A DNA stretch of 5,727 bases from Caldithrix sp. (GTDB taxonomy: Bacteria > Zhuqueibacterota > Zhuqueibacteria > Oceanimicrobiales > Oceanimicrobiaceae), in the NCBI GenBank assembly GCA_004357015.1, contig SMXE01000085.1, forward strand, positions 1 to 5,727, in the 5' to 3' direction. Each line of letters starts with the position of its first letter. The first letter of the stretch is position 1. Of this stretch, positions 5,632 to 5,727 are shown piece after piece. The notes under the pieces are model-generated. The model was not told the origin of the DNA. It saw only the letters and a program-made list of their open reading frames with translations, and made no database searches. The position numbers were made by a program, and so were the translations under genes.

Positions 5632-5724
5632 GAGCGACCGCTTCTGGCCGACTCCGGTTATACACATCGCTGAAATTCAAGTCCGACGAGTAGCTGCTTT
5701 GCGAGCGGAACCGGTCGGTCGCTC
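5632..5724 (+). repeat. Structured dispersed repeat, copy R3
   Basis: This copy is bounded by perfect 9-bp inverted repeats, GAGCGACCG (5632-5640) and CGGTCGCTC (5716-5724). The core GACCGCTTCTGGCCG (5636-5650) matches the R1/R2 opening at 13 of 15. The next 30 nt align without gaps to R2 at 19 positions, including GCTGAAATT (5669-5677). The hairpin region at offset +50 is degenerate. The window ends 3 nt beyond, so any extension is not visible. Confidence 0.62.
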
Positions 5725-5727
5725 CTT

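Overview
The window reads as accessory DNA from a proteobacterium (Pseudomonadota), possibly a marine one. The basis is the mercuric resistance operon type (MerR with a divergent MerT-MerP-MerA), the IS91-type transposase remnant and the YjiH/ureohydrolase pair. The genus cannot be fixed from the sequence. Coding density is high inside two blocks and low between them, where repeats and gene fragments accumulate.

Layout, left to right. Positions 19-219 (minus strand) hold the C-terminal remnant of an IS91-family transposase. It stops at a small structured repeat (R1, 224-308). A 29-nt stem-loop (A, 376-404) follows. The mer block then runs from merR (436-858, minus) across a divergent promoter with a perfect 9+1+9 MerR-type operator (876-894) into merT (943-1350), merP (1361-1696), merA (1748-3184) and a 109-residue protein with two YHS/TRASH-like cysteine modules (3217-3546). 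A second copy of the 29-nt stem-loop (B, 3562-3590), in the same orientation, closes the block. Next come a second copy of the structured repeat (R2, 3753-3839, plus) and a probable inverted copy (R4, 3852-3927, minus). A large YjiH-type membrane protein (4021-5394) is followed directly by a frameshifted, truncated N-terminal fragment of an agmatinase/ureohydrolase (about 5403-5545), an intrinsic terminator (5559-5601) and a further repeat copy (R3, 5632-5724).

How the genes work together. MerP takes up Hg(II) in the periplasm, MerT carries it across the inner membrane, and MerA reduces it to volatile Hg(0) with NADPH. MerR controls the operon from the shared promoter. The YHS-like protein lies 32 nt behind merA on the same strand and is probably a co-transcribed metal-binding accessory; its role is inferred only from context and cysteines. 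The YjiH-like gene and ureohydrolase fragment look like a separate, decayed unit.

The least ordinary material is between the genes. It includes a family of about 75-95 bp structured repeats with collinear internal blocks at three or four places, and a pair of 29-nt direct repeats that bracket exactly the mer block. Several gene fragments end at or near these repeats, so they may mark past rearrangement junctions.
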